Below, in pieces: positions 5,941-6,006 of a stretch of DNA of 6,006 nt. This stretch comes from Flavobacteriaceae bacterium (GTDB lineage Bacteria > Bacteroidota > Bacteroidia > Flavobacteriales > Flavobacteriaceae): assembly GCA_015489265.1 (NCBI GenBank), contig WFZY01000081.1:1-6006 (forward strand), given 5' to 3'. The notes under the pieces were generated by a model. It made no database searches and was not told where the DNA came from. It saw only the letters and a program-made list of their open reading frames with translations. Every line of letters begins with the position of its first letter. Position 1 is the first letter of the stretch. Made by a program: the position numbers and the translations under genes.

Positions 5941-6006
5941 TTTATTGACCAACAATATACAAAAATCCCATACACAGAATTGGGCATGATGAAAAATTCA
6001 CCCAAA
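5859..6006 (-). pseudogene. decayed second RAYT transposase (runs off the right edge)
   Basis: The minus strand, entering from the window edge, reads LGEFFIMPNSVYGIF, which matches LDEFIIMPNHIHGIL of the intact transposase. At DNA level 5979-6006 matches 5072-5099 at 24 of 28 bases. The two catalytic histidines of HIH are replaced by Ser and Tyr (SVY), so metal binding is lost. After GIF the similarity ends and the frame runs through the short repeats to TAA at 5859-5861. The C-terminal half with the tyrosine helix is not found. The N-terminus would lie beyond 6006. It is an inactive, truncated copy in the same orientation as the intact gene. Only about 43 bases align, so homology rests on this conserved block. 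Confidence 0.7.

Noticed and set aside
5427..5948. Plus-strand open frame of 173 codons across satellite, palindrome and 84-bp array
   Set aside because: It consists of translated repeats (MRCV/ALRC-type runs, then GDRIVIM copies). The 84-bp period keeps any frame open, and a minus-strand frame is open there too, so openness is not evidence of coding.

Overview
The window comes from a member of the Bacteroidota, probably a flavobacterium-like organism. Three things point there: a cell-surface protein ending in a type IX secretion (Por) sorting domain with a GEVED domain in front of it, promoter boxes of the Bacteroidota form TAnnTTTG, and weak ribosome binding sites in an AT-rich chromosome. 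The left two thirds are ordinary chromosome. The right third is accessory DNA built around a REP-associated tyrosine transposase (RAYT).

Layout. Positions 1-1023 (+) hold the C-terminal 340 residues of a large secreted protein (CARDB-like, GEVED and T9SS sorting domains). A strong hairpin with A and T tracts (1041-1078) can end transcription from both sides. A likely interspersed intergenic repeat (1086-1150) follows. Two housekeeping genes lie on the minus strand: nrdB (1167-2306), the radical-bearing beta subunit of class Ia ribonucleotide reductase, and mnmG (2406-4280), the FAD enzyme of tRNA wobble-uridine modification. They are transcribed in the order mnmG then nrdB with 97 bases between them. 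nrdA is not adjacent.

The stretch 4281-4663 has no credible gene. It holds the mnmG promoter, three spaced direct repeats (88 and 90 bases apart), a purine-rich AGTGGAAAG tract, and a member of a short intergenic repeat family whose other copy lies between mnmG and nrdB.

The RAYT gene (4664-5314, minus) has its HUH motif and a candidate catalytic tyrosine. Its linker carries a 24-bp tandem repeat and a perfect 31-bp palindrome with GTAG ends. The same palindrome occurs again upstream, outside the gene, at 5575-5603. From 5315 to the window edge there is no intact gene: a GCGTT satellite, palindrome copy 2, an 84-bp tandem repeat and degenerate TATCRTYATTACGG-type units. At the right edge is part of a second, decayed RAYT (minus) whose two catalytic histidines have become Ser and Tyr. 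The relic lists its parts (HUH block, tandem repeats, GTAG palindrome, K/N-rich stretch) in the same order as the intact gene, so the repeat field may be a hugely expanded RAYT linker.

No wholly new enzyme system is visible. The most interesting signal is the RAYT with its putative REP target embedded in its own reading frame, next to a relic copy and a repeat array.
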